A stretch of 64,000 nucleotides of DNA from JAYTQG01 sp043746815 (lineage in GTDB: Bacteria; Actinomycetota; Thermoleophilia; Miltoncostaeales; Miltoncostaeaceae): positions 1 to 64,000 of the forward strand of contig JAYTQG010000226.1 in assembly GCA_043746815.1 (NCBI GenBank). Direction: 5' to 3'. Below, piece by piece: positions 10,624-18,887 of the stretch. The notes below the pieces were generated by a model that searched no databases, was not told where the DNA came from, and saw nothing but the letters and a program-made list of their open reading frames with translations. A program made the position numbers and the translations under genes. Position 1 is the first letter of the stretch, and every line of letters begins with the position of its first letter.

Positions 10624-12467
10624 GCGAGCAACCGCACACGGAGGCGACCTACTACCAGATGGGTCGCACCAAGCAACGCCGGTGGCCCTGGGTTGCGGCT
10701 GCCTCCCTCTGGCTTGCGGGTGGGGCAGTGGGCGGGGCCGTGTTTTCGGGGATTTTGAAGGCCGACAAGACGCGCGAGGCGACCCTCGACGTTGGACCGT
10801 CGGCGGTCGCGGCTCAGCAAGCCCTTGACCCAGAAGTCCCGGATCAGCCCATCAACATTCTCTTGATCGGGTCCGACAAGCGCAGCGGCAAAGAGGCAGC
10901 GAAGACGGGCTTGAGTGATTCGATCATTCTCGTCAAGCTGGATTTCAAGCGCGATTTCGTCTCGATGCTCTCGTTCCAGCGTGATCTGTGGGTCCACATC
11001 CCTGGCCATGGAAACAGCAAGATCAATGCCGCGTACCAGCTTGGCGGAGTGAAGCTCGTCAAAGAGACCGTCAAGGAACTGACCGGCCAGCCGATCAACC
11101 AGTACGTCAACCTCGACTTCCAGGGCTTCCGAAACCTGGTGAAGGCCGTTGGTGGGGTCTATGTGGATGTCGATCGCCGCTACTACCATCGCAACGGTCC
11201 GGGAGACTGCCCAGGCGGCAAGAACTGCTACTCGGAGCTCGACATCCAGCCGGGATATCAACGCCTGAATGGTGTCGATGCGCTCGCCTTCGCCCGCTAC
11301 CGCCACGACGACAGCGATAACAACCGTGTGATCCGGCAGCAGCTCTTTTTGTCCGAGCTGAAGCGTCAGGTAAAGGACAACGTCCTCGATACCCCATCGT
11401 TCATCGACGCCCTGGCCGACAAGAAGGGCCTCACACACAGCTTTAAGTCGACGAGCAAGTTCCTGGACATCGTGAGGTTTGCGATCGGCATCGACAAGTC
11501 GCGGATCAGTCGAGGCTACGTCAGCGGGACCTCGGGTTCCGTTGGGGCGGCGGCGGTCCAGCTCCAGGTAACCGGAGAGGTCGCCCAGAAAGTCGCCGAG
11601 TGGCAGCGGCCCGCCTTTGTCGTCGGCCCTGCCGAGCGAAGGATCGCACCAAGTGCCGTCCGGGTCGCGGTTCTGAATGGTGGCGGACGTCTCTTGGGTG
11701 CCGATGATCTGGCCGCTGCGTTGCAGGCTCAGGGCTATCAGGCGTTCGTCGTCGGGAATACGCCCCAATCGAACTATGCCGACAGTGCCGTCTTCTATGC
11801 GTCGAATCGAGAAGACGCAGGCCGGCAGGTTCGCGAGCTGTTGGGCCCGCGGGCATCGGTGGCGCCACGCAGCCGCGACCAGGTGAACCCGCTGACGAAG
11901 CAAGCCGACATCATTGTCGTTGCGGGCGCAAACTTTCGCGCGCTTACCGTGCCCAAAGTCGCGAACACACGGCAGGTCAAACGGCGTGCGGACACGGTAT
12001 CGACGCTCGCACTCGTGTCTGCGTTCCGCTCGACCAAGGCACGGACAGGACTCGCCGTGCTCGTCCCGACCAAAGTTGCTCGCGAGTCACGGGTTCGCAC
12101 AATTCGCGAATACCGGGTCGACGGGACGCGGCCAGCGCTCAAGGTGGTCTTCGAGTCCGGCTATCGGAAGTACTGGTCGATTGAGCAGCTGAAGTGGAAG
12201 AATCCGCCGATTTTGAAGGGCTTCACCAAGCACATTCGGAAGTGTCATACCGACCTCACGACCTTCTACGACGGCAAGAATATGATGCGCCTCGCGTGGC
12301 AGCGTGGGGACACCACCTATTGGGTTTCTAACAGCCTTGACTACGCCCTGACCTCGGAAACGATGTACGACATCGCCTGCAACATGCGGCCGGTCAACCG
12401 GGCTTCGTTGCCGAAGGGCACTGTGGATACCAAACTGTCGATCCGGACCTCTGGCGACACGCCTTAA
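10620..12467 (+). CDS. LytR-CpsA-Psr (LCP) family cell-wall transferase
   Basis: A 615-residue membrane-anchored protein of the LCP family, which moves undecaprenyl-linked glycopolymers onto peptidoglycan. One signal-anchor helix (about residues 25-45) is followed by the LCP domain (about 76-240) with ILLIGSDKR, GLSDSIILVKLD, the Arg-containing FQRDLWVHIPG and the RYRHDDSDNNRVIRQQ block that binds the pyrophosphate lipid. A LytR_C domain follows (about 345-410, VRVAVLNGG). The last 150 residues form an extra domain I do not recognise. The neighbours make UDP-sugars, which fits polymer assembly. Confidence 0.88.
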   Translation: MSEQPHTEATYYQMGRTKQRRWPWVAAASLWLAGGAVGGAVFSGILKADKTREATLDVGPSAVAAQQALDPEVPDQPINILLIGSDKRSGKEAAKTGLSDSIILVKLDFKRDFVSMLSFQRDLWVHIPGHGNSKINAAYQLGGVKLVKETVKELTGQPINQYVNLDFQGFRNLVKAVGGVYVDVDRRYYHRNGPGDCPGGKNCYSELDIQPGYQRLNGVDALAFARYRHDDSDNNRVIRQQLFLSELKRQVKDNVLDTPSFIDALADKKGLTHSFKSTSKFLDIVRFAIGIDKSRISRGYVSGTSGSVGAAAVQLQVTGEVAQKVAEWQRPAFVVGPAERRIAPSAVRVAVLNGGGRLLGADDLAAALQAQGYQAFVVGNTPQSNYADSAVFYASNREDAGRQVRELLGPRASVAPRSRDQVNPLTKQADIIVVAGANFRALTVPKVANTRQVKRRADTVSTLALVSAFRSTKARTGLAVLVPTKVARESRVRTIREYRVDGTRPALKVVFESGYRKYWSIEQLKWKNPPILKGFTKHIRKCHTDLTTFYDGKNMMRLAWQRGDTTYWVSNSLDYALTSETMYDIACNMRPVNRASLPKGTVDTKLSIRTSGDTP

Positions 12468-12481
12468 TCAGGAGCTTGTGG

Positions 12482-13789
12482 ATGGAACGAATCGGCGTCA
12501 TCGGTGCCGGATATGTCGGGCTGGTCACGGGCGCATGCCTGGCGTCCCTCGGGCATCACGTCACGCTCCGTGACATCGACCCCGCCAAAATCGAGACCCT
12601 GAACAACGGGGGAGTCCCCATTTTTGAGCCCGGACTCGCGGAACTGATTGCCGAACACCGCGACCGGATTGCGTTCACGCTGAGCCTCGAGGAGATGCTC
12701 GCCGACTCGGAGATCTGTTTCGTCGCCGTTGACACGCCCCCGACCTATTCGGGTGACGCGGATCTATCGCGGGTGATGACCGTCGTCCAAGAACTCGAGC
12801 GGGCGGGCGCCACCGATCGCCACGTCATCGTCATGAAAAGCACCGTGCCGATCGGGACCGGCGCGCGCGTTCGCGCGGAATTGGATGCTCGTGGCTTGTC
12901 GCATGTCGGCTACTGCTCAAACCCGGAGTTCCTGAAAGAGGGGGTTGCGATCCCCGACTTCCTGAAACCGGACCGCGTGGTTGTTGGCTCGCACACACCG
13001 GAAGCGGGCGACCGTGTTGCCGCCCTCTACGAACCGCTTGGATCGCCGATCGTCCGAACCAGCGTGCCCAGCGCCGAGATGATCAAGTACGCGTCGAATG
13101 CCTTCCTCGCGACGAAGATCAGCTTCATCAACGAGATCGCGAATGTATGCGAGGAGGTCGGCGCGGACGTGACGGTGGTCGCTGAGGGTATGGGTCTCGA
13201 CCGGCGCATCGGACGTGACTTCCTGAAGGCGGGCGTCGGCTACGGTGGAAGTTGCTTCCCAAAGGATGTCGCCGCCTTGAAGCAGCTTGCCGGAAACAGC
13301 GGGTATCACTTTCAGTTGTTGAATGCCGTGATCGAAGTGAACGAGCTTCAGAAGCGTCGAGTTATCGGCAAACTGAAGCGGCACCTCGGTTCTCTTGAAG
13401 GGGCCGAGATCGCGCTGCTCGGGTTGGCGTTCAAACCCGGTACGGACGACACGCGCGAGGCGTCCAGCCTCGTCATCGCCGCGCGGCTCCTCGCCGAGGG
13501 CGCGAGCGTGCGCGTCTACGACCCAATTGCGATCGACTCCGCGCGCGCACGCCTTGGGGGGGTGACCTTTGCCGAGAGCGCAGGCGCAGCTCTCGCTGGG
13601 GCGGACGCCGCCGTGCTTGTCACTGACTGGCCGGAAATTCTGGCGCTTGACTGGTCCGCTCTCGCGGGAGCGATGCGGCGGACCGTGATGATTGACGGCC
13701 GCAATGCACTCGACGAGCACGAGATGCGGGCCTCGGGCTTCACGTACGAAGGATTCGGCCGGGCAATCCCAACCCAGGAGTCCATCTAG
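12482..13789 (+). CDS. ugd: UDP-glucose/UDP-sugar 6-dehydrogenase
   Basis: A 435-residue NAD-dependent dehydrogenase that oxidises UDP-glucose (or a related UDP-sugar) to the uronate. The Rossmann motif GVIGAGYVGLVTG is at the N-terminus, the substrate block NPEFLKEGVAI is about residues 145-155, and the catalytic Cys is in GGSCFPKDV (about 256-264). The C-terminal UDP-binding domain has GLAFKPGTDDTREAS. I start at the ATG at 12482 because GGAG (12471-12474) is 7 nt upstream; a TTG two codons earlier is possible. The exact UDP-sugar is inferred. Confidence 0.9.
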   Translation: MERIGVIGAGYVGLVTGACLASLGHHVTLRDIDPAKIETLNNGGVPIFEPGLAELIAEHRDRIAFTLSLEEMLADSEICFVAVDTPPTYSGDADLSRVMTVVQELERAGATDRHVIVMKSTVPIGTGARVRAELDARGLSHVGYCSNPEFLKEGVAIPDFLKPDRVVVGSHTPEAGDRVAALYEPLGSPIVRTSVPSAEMIKYASNAFLATKISFINEIANVCEEVGADVTVVAEGMGLDRRIGRDFLKAGVGYGGSCFPKDVAALKQLAGNSGYHFQLLNAVIEVNELQKRRVIGKLKRHLGSLEGAEIALLGLAFKPGTDDTREASSLVIAARLLAEGASVRVYDPIAIDSARARLGGVTFAESAGAALAGADAAVLVTDWPEILALDWSALAGAMRRTVMIDGRNALDEHEMRASGFTYEGFGRAIPTQESI

Positions 13790-14859
13790 TGGTCGCCGTG
13801 CTCCTGGTCGGTGGGGAGGGTCGCCGTCTGCGCCCTCTCACCGACACACGTCCGAAGCCGATGATGGCGCTCGTTGACCGACCATTCATCCAACACCAAC
13901 TGGACCACCTGCGGCGGTTCGGCATCCAGGATGTCGTGTTTTCATGCGGGTACCTGCCAGATCAGGTTGTCGACTACTTTGGCGATGGATCAGCCCTCGG
14001 AATGCGACTGACCTACGTCGTCGATCCATTCCCGCTCGGTACCGCGGGGGCCATCAAGAATGCGGAGCCGCACCTCGGGAGCGGGGACTTCCTCGTCCTG
14101 AATGGCGACATCCTGACGGACCTCGACCTCGCCGAGCTCCAAGCCGCCCACGGGATATCGGGGGCCTCAGGAACCATCGCCCTGACGCCGGTGGAGGACC
14201 CCTCCGCGTTCGGTCTCGTGCGCCTGCATCCCGATCGGTCGGTTGACGCCTTTCTCGAAAAGCCTGCTCGCGAGGATCTCCTCCCGGGCGAGCCGTTCAA
14301 CATCAACGCTGGTACGTACCTGATGAGCCGCGATGTTCTGGCGGAGATCCCCGACGGCGTGATGTGCTCGATCGAACGCGACATCTTCCCGAAGATCGCG
14401 GCGGCCGGCCGACTTTTTGGCCACCCAAACAACGCCTACTGGCGTGACATCGGAACACACCGTTCGTATCTGGACGCTCACCTTGACGTCCTTACGGGAC
14501 GTGTTCGAACCGAGTCCCCCACCGGAGTGCGGTACCTCGGGGTCGGGGCGATTGTCGCGCCGGGGGCCGAGGTATCCGGGGGTAGCTCAATCGGTGCCGG
14601 AGCGAGCGTCGGTCCTGGCGCCTGCGTGACGGGGAGTGTCATCGGCGACGGAGTGAAGGTGGCGCGCGGTGCCCGTGTGGATGGGGCCATCGTAGGTGCG
14701 GGGGCCCGCATCGACGACGGGGCGAACATCGGGCCGGGCGTCGTTGTTGGCGACGGTGCACGCGTGGGTGGGGGGAGTTCGCTGGTGGGGACAGTCCTCG
14801 TCGACACTCACGCTCACCTGCAGCCGGGAACCCAACGTGATGGGTCTCAGCCCGCTTAA
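13789..14859 (+). CDS. Sugar-phosphate nucleotidyltransferase with hexapeptide tail
   Basis: A 356-residue NDP-sugar synthase, mannose-1-phosphate guanylyltransferase/glucose-1-phosphate nucleotidyltransferase type. The N-terminal signature GGEGRRLRPLTDTRPKPM is complete, followed by the product-site Asp in LNGDILTDL and FLEKP. From about residue 245 the chain becomes a left-handed beta-helix of hexapeptide repeats (IGAGASVGPGACV, VIGDGVKVARGARV, VVVGDGARVGG). The GTG start shares one base with the ugd stop (TAGTG), so the two are coupled. The sugar and nucleotide cannot be read from the sequence. Confidence 0.85.
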   Translation: MVAVLLVGGEGRRLRPLTDTRPKPMMALVDRPFIQHQLDHLRRFGIQDVVFSCGYLPDQVVDYFGDGSALGMRLTYVVDPFPLGTAGAIKNAEPHLGSGDFLVLNGDILTDLDLAELQAAHGISGASGTIALTPVEDPSAFGLVRLHPDRSVDAFLEKPAREDLLPGEPFNINAGTYLMSRDVLAEIPDGVMCSIERDIFPKIAAAGRLFGHPNNAYWRDIGTHRSYLDAHLDVLTGRVRTESPTGVRYLGVGAIVAPGAEVSGGSSIGAGASVGPGACVTGSVIGDGVKVARGARVDGAIVGAGARIDDGANIGPGVVVGDGARVGGGSSLVGTVLVDTHAHLQPGTQRDGSQPA

Positions 14860-15032
14860 GTGCGAGAATTCCTGCGAAATGCCTTCGCCGATGTCGCGAT
14901 GGAACGTACCCCTCAAGTTGGACGCTCTTGCTGCCGATGTCGCGCGCATGACTTCTCCCTCACGCCTTCGCCGAGCAGTTCTGTGGTGCGCACGTCGCCG
15001 TATTCGCCCGCACTATCGATAGGGACTGACCT

Positions 15033-15416
15033 GTGAGCACCCCCGCGAATGAGGAACTCCCCCGGCGCGTCCCAAAGCCGTGGGGACACGAACTGTGGTG
15101 GGCAAAGACCGACCGTTATGCGGGCAAGCTGCTCTTCGTCAAAGCTGGTCAGCGGCTTTCGCTGCAGTTCCACAACCAGAAGGATGAGACAAGCTTCCTG
15201 TTCTCGGGCCGTCTGCTGCTCACAAAGGGTCCCTCCGCGGATGCCCTGGTGACCGAGGAACTGCTGCCCGGCGCCGCGTGGCGCAACCGGCCCGGCGAGA
15301 TCCACACGATCGAAGCGATCGTCGATTCAGAAGTCTTTGAGGTCTCGACGCCGGAACTCGACGACGTTGTGCGCCTGGATGACCGCTACGGCCGGGAAGG
15401 TACCAACGCGCCCTGA
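15033..15416 (+). CDS. Cupin, mannose-6-phosphate isomerase type II-like
   Basis: A 127-residue single-cupin protein. It has PKPWGHELWWAKTDRY at the front, then the metal-binding cupin motif LQFHNQKDETSFLFSG (about residues 47-62) and the second motif RPGEIHTIEAI (about 91-101). This is the fold of type II phosphomannose isomerases and the C-terminal part of bifunctional ManC. With the nucleotidyltransferase upstream it may serve the same sugar pathway. The 172 bp before it show nothing clear. It overlaps the minus-strand gene by 31 nt tail-to-tail. Confidence 0.75.
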   Translation: MSTPANEELPRRVPKPWGHELWWAKTDRYAGKLLFVKAGQRLSLQFHNQKDETSFLFSGRLLLTKGPSADALVTEELLPGAAWRNRPGEIHTIEAIVDSEVFEVSTPELDDVVRLDDRYGREGTNAP

Positions 15417-17197
15417 TCGGCCGTCGTATCGGTCGCTGTCGCCGCCGCCGCCGCCGCGGCCGCATCCGTCGTCGACTGGTCGCTGGGACTCGTGTCGGGG
15501 ACAGCTGCTGCCGATCCCGCGGCGTTGTCCAGCGCGGAGAACGGGTACTGCACCTCGGCATTCCAGAGGAGAAACTCGTTGACGCCGAGCTTGCGGGCAG
15601 CGTCGATCTGGGCCCGAATCTGCTCGGGACCGTAGGGGACACCGCCCGAATATGCCTGTAGCCACGGCACCGGGCGCGCCCCGTTGCCCTTCATCTTGTC
15701 GAGGAAGTCACGCAGCGAGCGCCGGATGATGTCCTGTGGCTGGCGTTCGGGATCGGCGACCTGATACTCGCCGCGACCCCACACCGATGGGTACAGCATG
15801 GGCGCGACGACGTCGAGGTAGCGTGACATCCGGTTGACGTCCTGCGCGATCTGATCGGGGCGACTGGCGGCGATCCCAAAGACAGATGCCCCGACGAGCG
15901 TTCCGTAGGGCTTAAAGCGGGCCTGGGTCTCGGCCAAGAAACGGATCACCTCATCCGTCGGCGAACTGGTGCCGATCCCCGGAAATCGCATGGTCTCGAT
16001 TGGACCGTCTGGGCGGCGAACGTAGTCAAACAGCACCTCGTCAATGCCTGACTTGGCGGCCTCGACAGCGATGTCCGTGTTGTACGACCGAACGGCAGCG
16101 TTTGCGACATTCGTAAAGCCAGCGTTGGCAGAAAAGGGGAGACCGTTCGGGCCCTGGATCACACGGTCGTGGTGCCCGGCCGCCCATGCGGCCTTCGCAT
16201 AGGCCGGGTCTTTGAACACGACCAGGCGTCCGACGACGGATGCGCCGTGCGAGTGAATTTCGCGAATGGCGTCCTTCAGCACATACTGCGGCGAAACAGC
16301 CCCGATGCGGAGTGCTTCCGGAACCTTGGAGTCATAACCAACGGTTCCGCGCTCGTCTTTCAGGTCCAGCTCGATGGCAGTGAGGGCTCCACGGTCGATT
16401 TGCGCGAACATCTCGCGCCGAATGATCGGGCTATGCCAGGCGATGGCCGAAACGTGGACGGCGCGAACCGGACGTTTGGGACCACGTGGGACGACGTTGA
16501 TCGTGACCGGAAGCGTCGTGGCGTTTCCGGCCTGGTCAATCGCCCGAATGGTGGGTGGGGCGATTGGTGGCTCCGCCAGCGCAAATCGGAAGTGCCCATC
16601 GCTTACCGCGACGGGCTGGGCGTCAACCGCCAGGCGCACGCGCTCGTCGACGTCTCCGGAAATGACGACGGGTCGTCCGCGCACGTTCCCGTCTTCGCCA
16701 GCGGTGATGTTGACCGTTGGCTGTGTCGTATCGATAGTGAACCGCCACGAATGACGGATCGGCCACGGGATCGGGCTCTGCCCGACGGTGAGATCAACTT
16801 CGTGGGAGCCCTCATGGAGGGTGCTTGCGTTTAGTACCAGGTCGCCGTTGTCAGTCCGCGCCTGCTCGGTGACGTCGCCGCCGTCCAGCGTCAGCGTCGC
16901 CGAGTCCAACGAGCGTGCGTTCGACGAATGGGCGCGAATCACCAGCTTTCCGATACTCGCGGGACCGATGATCGCACCGTCTGCTGGGCCGCTTGTGGAA
17001 AGTTGTGGTCCCGCACTTCGCAGACCGAACCCCGCGATCAGTCCCGTTGCCATGCATCCGGCGCACAAGGCAACTAATTGTGACTGCCGGGCAGTGCCCA
17101 GACGATTGCGGAATGTCAAAGCATCCCCAGCGAGTGTCCGCTGGCGTCGGGCCCGGCGGGATTGCCCGGGCGGTTCTGGGGAATGCGGGTTCGTCAT
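15386..17197 (-). CDS. DUF4015 putative glycoside hydrolase, membrane-anchored
   Basis: A 603-residue protein with a basic N-terminus, one transmembrane helix (about residues 39-58), an Ig-like beta-rich stretch (about 70-240), and a TIM-barrel of the DUF4015 family (about 245-560). The barrel shows AVHVSAIAWHS, AIELDLKDERGTVGYDS, VGRLVVFKDP, the acidic strand end GIDEVLFDYVRRPDG and VAPMLYPSVWGRGEY. Family members are predicted extracellular polysaccharide hydrolases; the substrate is unknown. The last 35 residues are an Ala/Asp/Thr-rich tail that overlaps the cupin gene. Confidence 0.8.
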   Translation of the reverse strand: MTNPHSPEPPGQSRRARRQRTLAGDALTFRNRLGTARQSQLVALCAGCMATGLIAGFGLRSAGPQLSTSGPADGAIIGPASIGKLVIRAHSSNARSLDSATLTLDGGDVTEQARTDNGDLVLNASTLHEGSHEVDLTVGQSPIPWPIRHSWRFTIDTTQPTVNITAGEDGNVRGRPVVISGDVDERVRLAVDAQPVAVSDGHFRFALAEPPIAPPTIRAIDQAGNATTLPVTINVVPRGPKRPVRAVHVSAIAWHSPIIRREMFAQIDRGALTAIELDLKDERGTVGYDSKVPEALRIGAVSPQYVLKDAIREIHSHGASVVGRLVVFKDPAYAKAAWAAGHHDRVIQGPNGLPFSANAGFTNVANAAVRSYNTDIAVEAAKSGIDEVLFDYVRRPDGPIETMRFPGIGTSSPTDEVIRFLAETQARFKPYGTLVGASVFGIAASRPDQIAQDVNRMSRYLDVVAPMLYPSVWGRGEYQVADPERQPQDIIRRSLRDFLDKMKGNGARPVPWLQAYSGGVPYGPEQIRAQIDAARKLGVNEFLLWNAEVQYPFSALDNAAGSAAAVPDTSPSDQSTTDAAAAAAAATATDTTADQGALVPSRP

Positions 17198-17284
17198 GAA
17201 AGCAGTCCGCGCGCCCTTGAGGACCCGCGGCTTTGTAGCGTACCGGGCGGTGAGGCTTCCGTGTCCGGATACGTCCGAGAAGGC

Positions 17285-18544
17285 TCAGTCGACGGCGATG
17301 GCCGTCTGGTCGAGTACACGCTGGAGGGCATCAACGCAGGCCTGGGCGGCCGCCTGCGGGTACTGCTGCCTCAGCAATTCGAAGGTGTCCCCCGGCGCGC
17401 CGTCGACTGCAACCAGCGCCGCAAATGAATCGGCGATCATCACGATCGTGCGCTCAATCGGCGGATCCGACTTGTCAGCCCCAAGTGCGGCAATCCAGTT
17501 CGCTTCATCCGGGAAGCCGACGTTGACGATAAGGCGGTGGCCGAGGGAATCCGACTCACGATCGCCTGGGTCGGAGATCCGAGCCATGTTTGCCAGCAGC
17601 CCCGCGAGACGAATCCGGGCAACACGGAGCGGATCCAGGCCCAACTCCCGTGCGATCATTGCGCACAGTTCAGCGACGCGCTCTGAGTGGCCTTCGCCGA
17701 TCCCGAGAAGTTCGTCAGCAGTCTTGCCAAGTGCTCCGGCGATGACGACGGAGGCATCGCCGCGTCGGTCGACATAGCCCGCTGTCTCGTCACGGTGGGT
17801 GGGGTCGAGGTCGTCAGAGTAGATGAGTGCTCCGCGGCGACTGTGCTTCGCGGCGATCAGGGCAAGGTCGGCATGGCGGATCAGCTCTTCGGGGTCCTGT
17901 TCGCGGGACTCTGCGATGCCCGCGGACGCGCTGACACGTGGCTCCACACCAAGTGCCCGAAGATTGCCCTGCAGGCGCTGGGAAAAGCCGAACGCCCCCC
18001 ACGTCGGCTCCTTCAACAAGATGACCGCAAACTCGTCGCCACCGACGCGGTACGCCCGGTCGCCAGCACGCATCGTGTCGCCAAGGACGCCCGCCAGCTG
18101 GCGAATCATGTCGTCGCCCGCTTTGTGGCCCAGGGTGTCGTTGGCGCGCTTCAGTCCGTCCATGTCAAGCATGACCAGGCTCAGCGGTTTGCGCCGCGGA
18201 TCCTTGTTGGCGACCTCGCTCGCGAGATCCTCCTGGAACGCTCGGTGGTTTCCGAGCGACGTCAGACTGTCGGTACGGGCGGCCTGCTCCAACCTGGTCA
18301 TTCCATCGACGTCACCCTCACGGATGGTACGTCGCATGGTGAGCGCCAACGAAATCCCGGCGGTCGCGGCAATTGTTGTCACAGCCAGCAAGAACGCGCT
18401 TACCGACCGAGATGCGTCGGTCAAGGCGCCGACGGTCGCAACGATGGCCAGGAAGGCGACGAATCCACCGACTGCCACGACCGATGCTGATGAAACCCGT
18501 TGTTCCGACAATTCGCCAGGGACTCCCTCGGGGGACGTTCTCAA
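17285..18544 (-). CDS. Diguanylate cyclase with degenerate HD-GYP domain
   Basis: A 419-residue membrane protein. Two N-terminal helices (about residues 22-42 and 50-70) precede a GGDEF domain (about 88-250) with DSLTSLGNHRAF, the metal-site DMDGLKRAND and an intact RVGGDEF (168-172). The product-inhibition I-site RAGD (159-162) is five residues upstream, as in active enzymes. A C-terminal domain starts like HD-GYP (GHSERVAELCAMIARELGL), but the catalytic HD is replaced by AN in GLLANMARI, so it should not cleave c-di-GMP. TTG start; no Shine-Dalgarno seen. Confidence 0.83.
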   Translation of the reverse strand: MRTSPEGVPGELSEQRVSSASVVAVGGFVAFLAIVATVGALTDASRSVSAFLLAVTTIAATAGISLALTMRRTIREGDVDGMTRLEQAARTDSLTSLGNHRAFQEDLASEVANKDPRRKPLSLVMLDMDGLKRANDTLGHKAGDDMIRQLAGVLGDTMRAGDRAYRVGGDEFAVILLKEPTWGAFGFSQRLQGNLRALGVEPRVSASAGIAESREQDPEELIRHADLALIAAKHSRRGALIYSDDLDPTHRDETAGYVDRRGDASVVIAGALGKTADELLGIGEGHSERVAELCAMIARELGLDPLRVARIRLAGLLANMARISDPGDRESDSLGHRLIVNVGFPDEANWIAALGADKSDPPIERTIVMIADSFAALVAVDGAPGDTFELLRQQYPQAAAQACVDALQRVLDQTAIAVD

Positions 18545-18616
18545 AGGCCATCGGCACTGTCCGGTCGTTGCATGAGGCGGTTGGGCGCTCAGTCAGGAGG
18601 ATCGACGACGGCAGGG

Positions 18617-18844
18617 TCAACGCGCTTGCTCGACCGCCAACACTTCGGCCGCGGGTGCGGGGCGGCGTGAAGGGGGCTCAAGTCGGGCGGTCGCGTCGAG
18701 CCACTGCACCATCGTCGGACGGGTCGCGGCGACGCGCAGCTCGTCGAGAAGGTAGTTGGAGAGTGATTTCCCTGCGAGTGCGGCGCGCGACTTGAGTTCC
18801 TGCCGGAGATCGTCGGGAACGTTGCGAATCTGAAGCGTTGACAT
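18617..18844 (-). CDS. Orphan FitA/VapB-type antitoxin
   Basis: A 75-residue ribbon-helix-helix protein: MSTLQIRNVPDDLRQELKSR followed by AALAGKSLSNYLLDELRVAA is the classic FitA/VapB DNA-binding half; the Pro/Ala-rich rest would bind a PIN toxin. No toxin gene follows. Right after its stop the DNA encodes only VDPAVVDPPD before a stop, which resembles the first strand of a PIN domain and may be a vestige. The -10 TAGTCT lies 7 nt upstream, and ATGCAC is repeated at 18843 and 18858, which may be an autoregulatory operator. Confidence 0.72.
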   Translation of the reverse strand: MSTLQIRNVPDDLRQELKSRAALAGKSLSNYLLDELRVAATRPTMVQWLDATARLEPPSRRPAPAAEVLAVEQAR

Positions 18845-18851
18845 GCACTTG

Positions 18852-18857
18852 AGACTA
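18852..18857 (-). promoter_or_regulatory. -10 hexamer TAGTCT, leaderless type
   Basis: Read on the minus strand, TAGTCT ends 7 nt before the ATG at 18844. No Shine-Dalgarno is present, so the antitoxin mRNA is probably leaderless. Confidence 0.5.
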
Positions 18858-18887
18858 ATGCACGCACATCACATGTCCACCCCACCG

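Noticed and set aside
10593..11903. 436-codon minus-strand frame antisense to the LCP gene
   Set aside because: Shadow of a well-supported coding region; its composition reflects the complementary codons.
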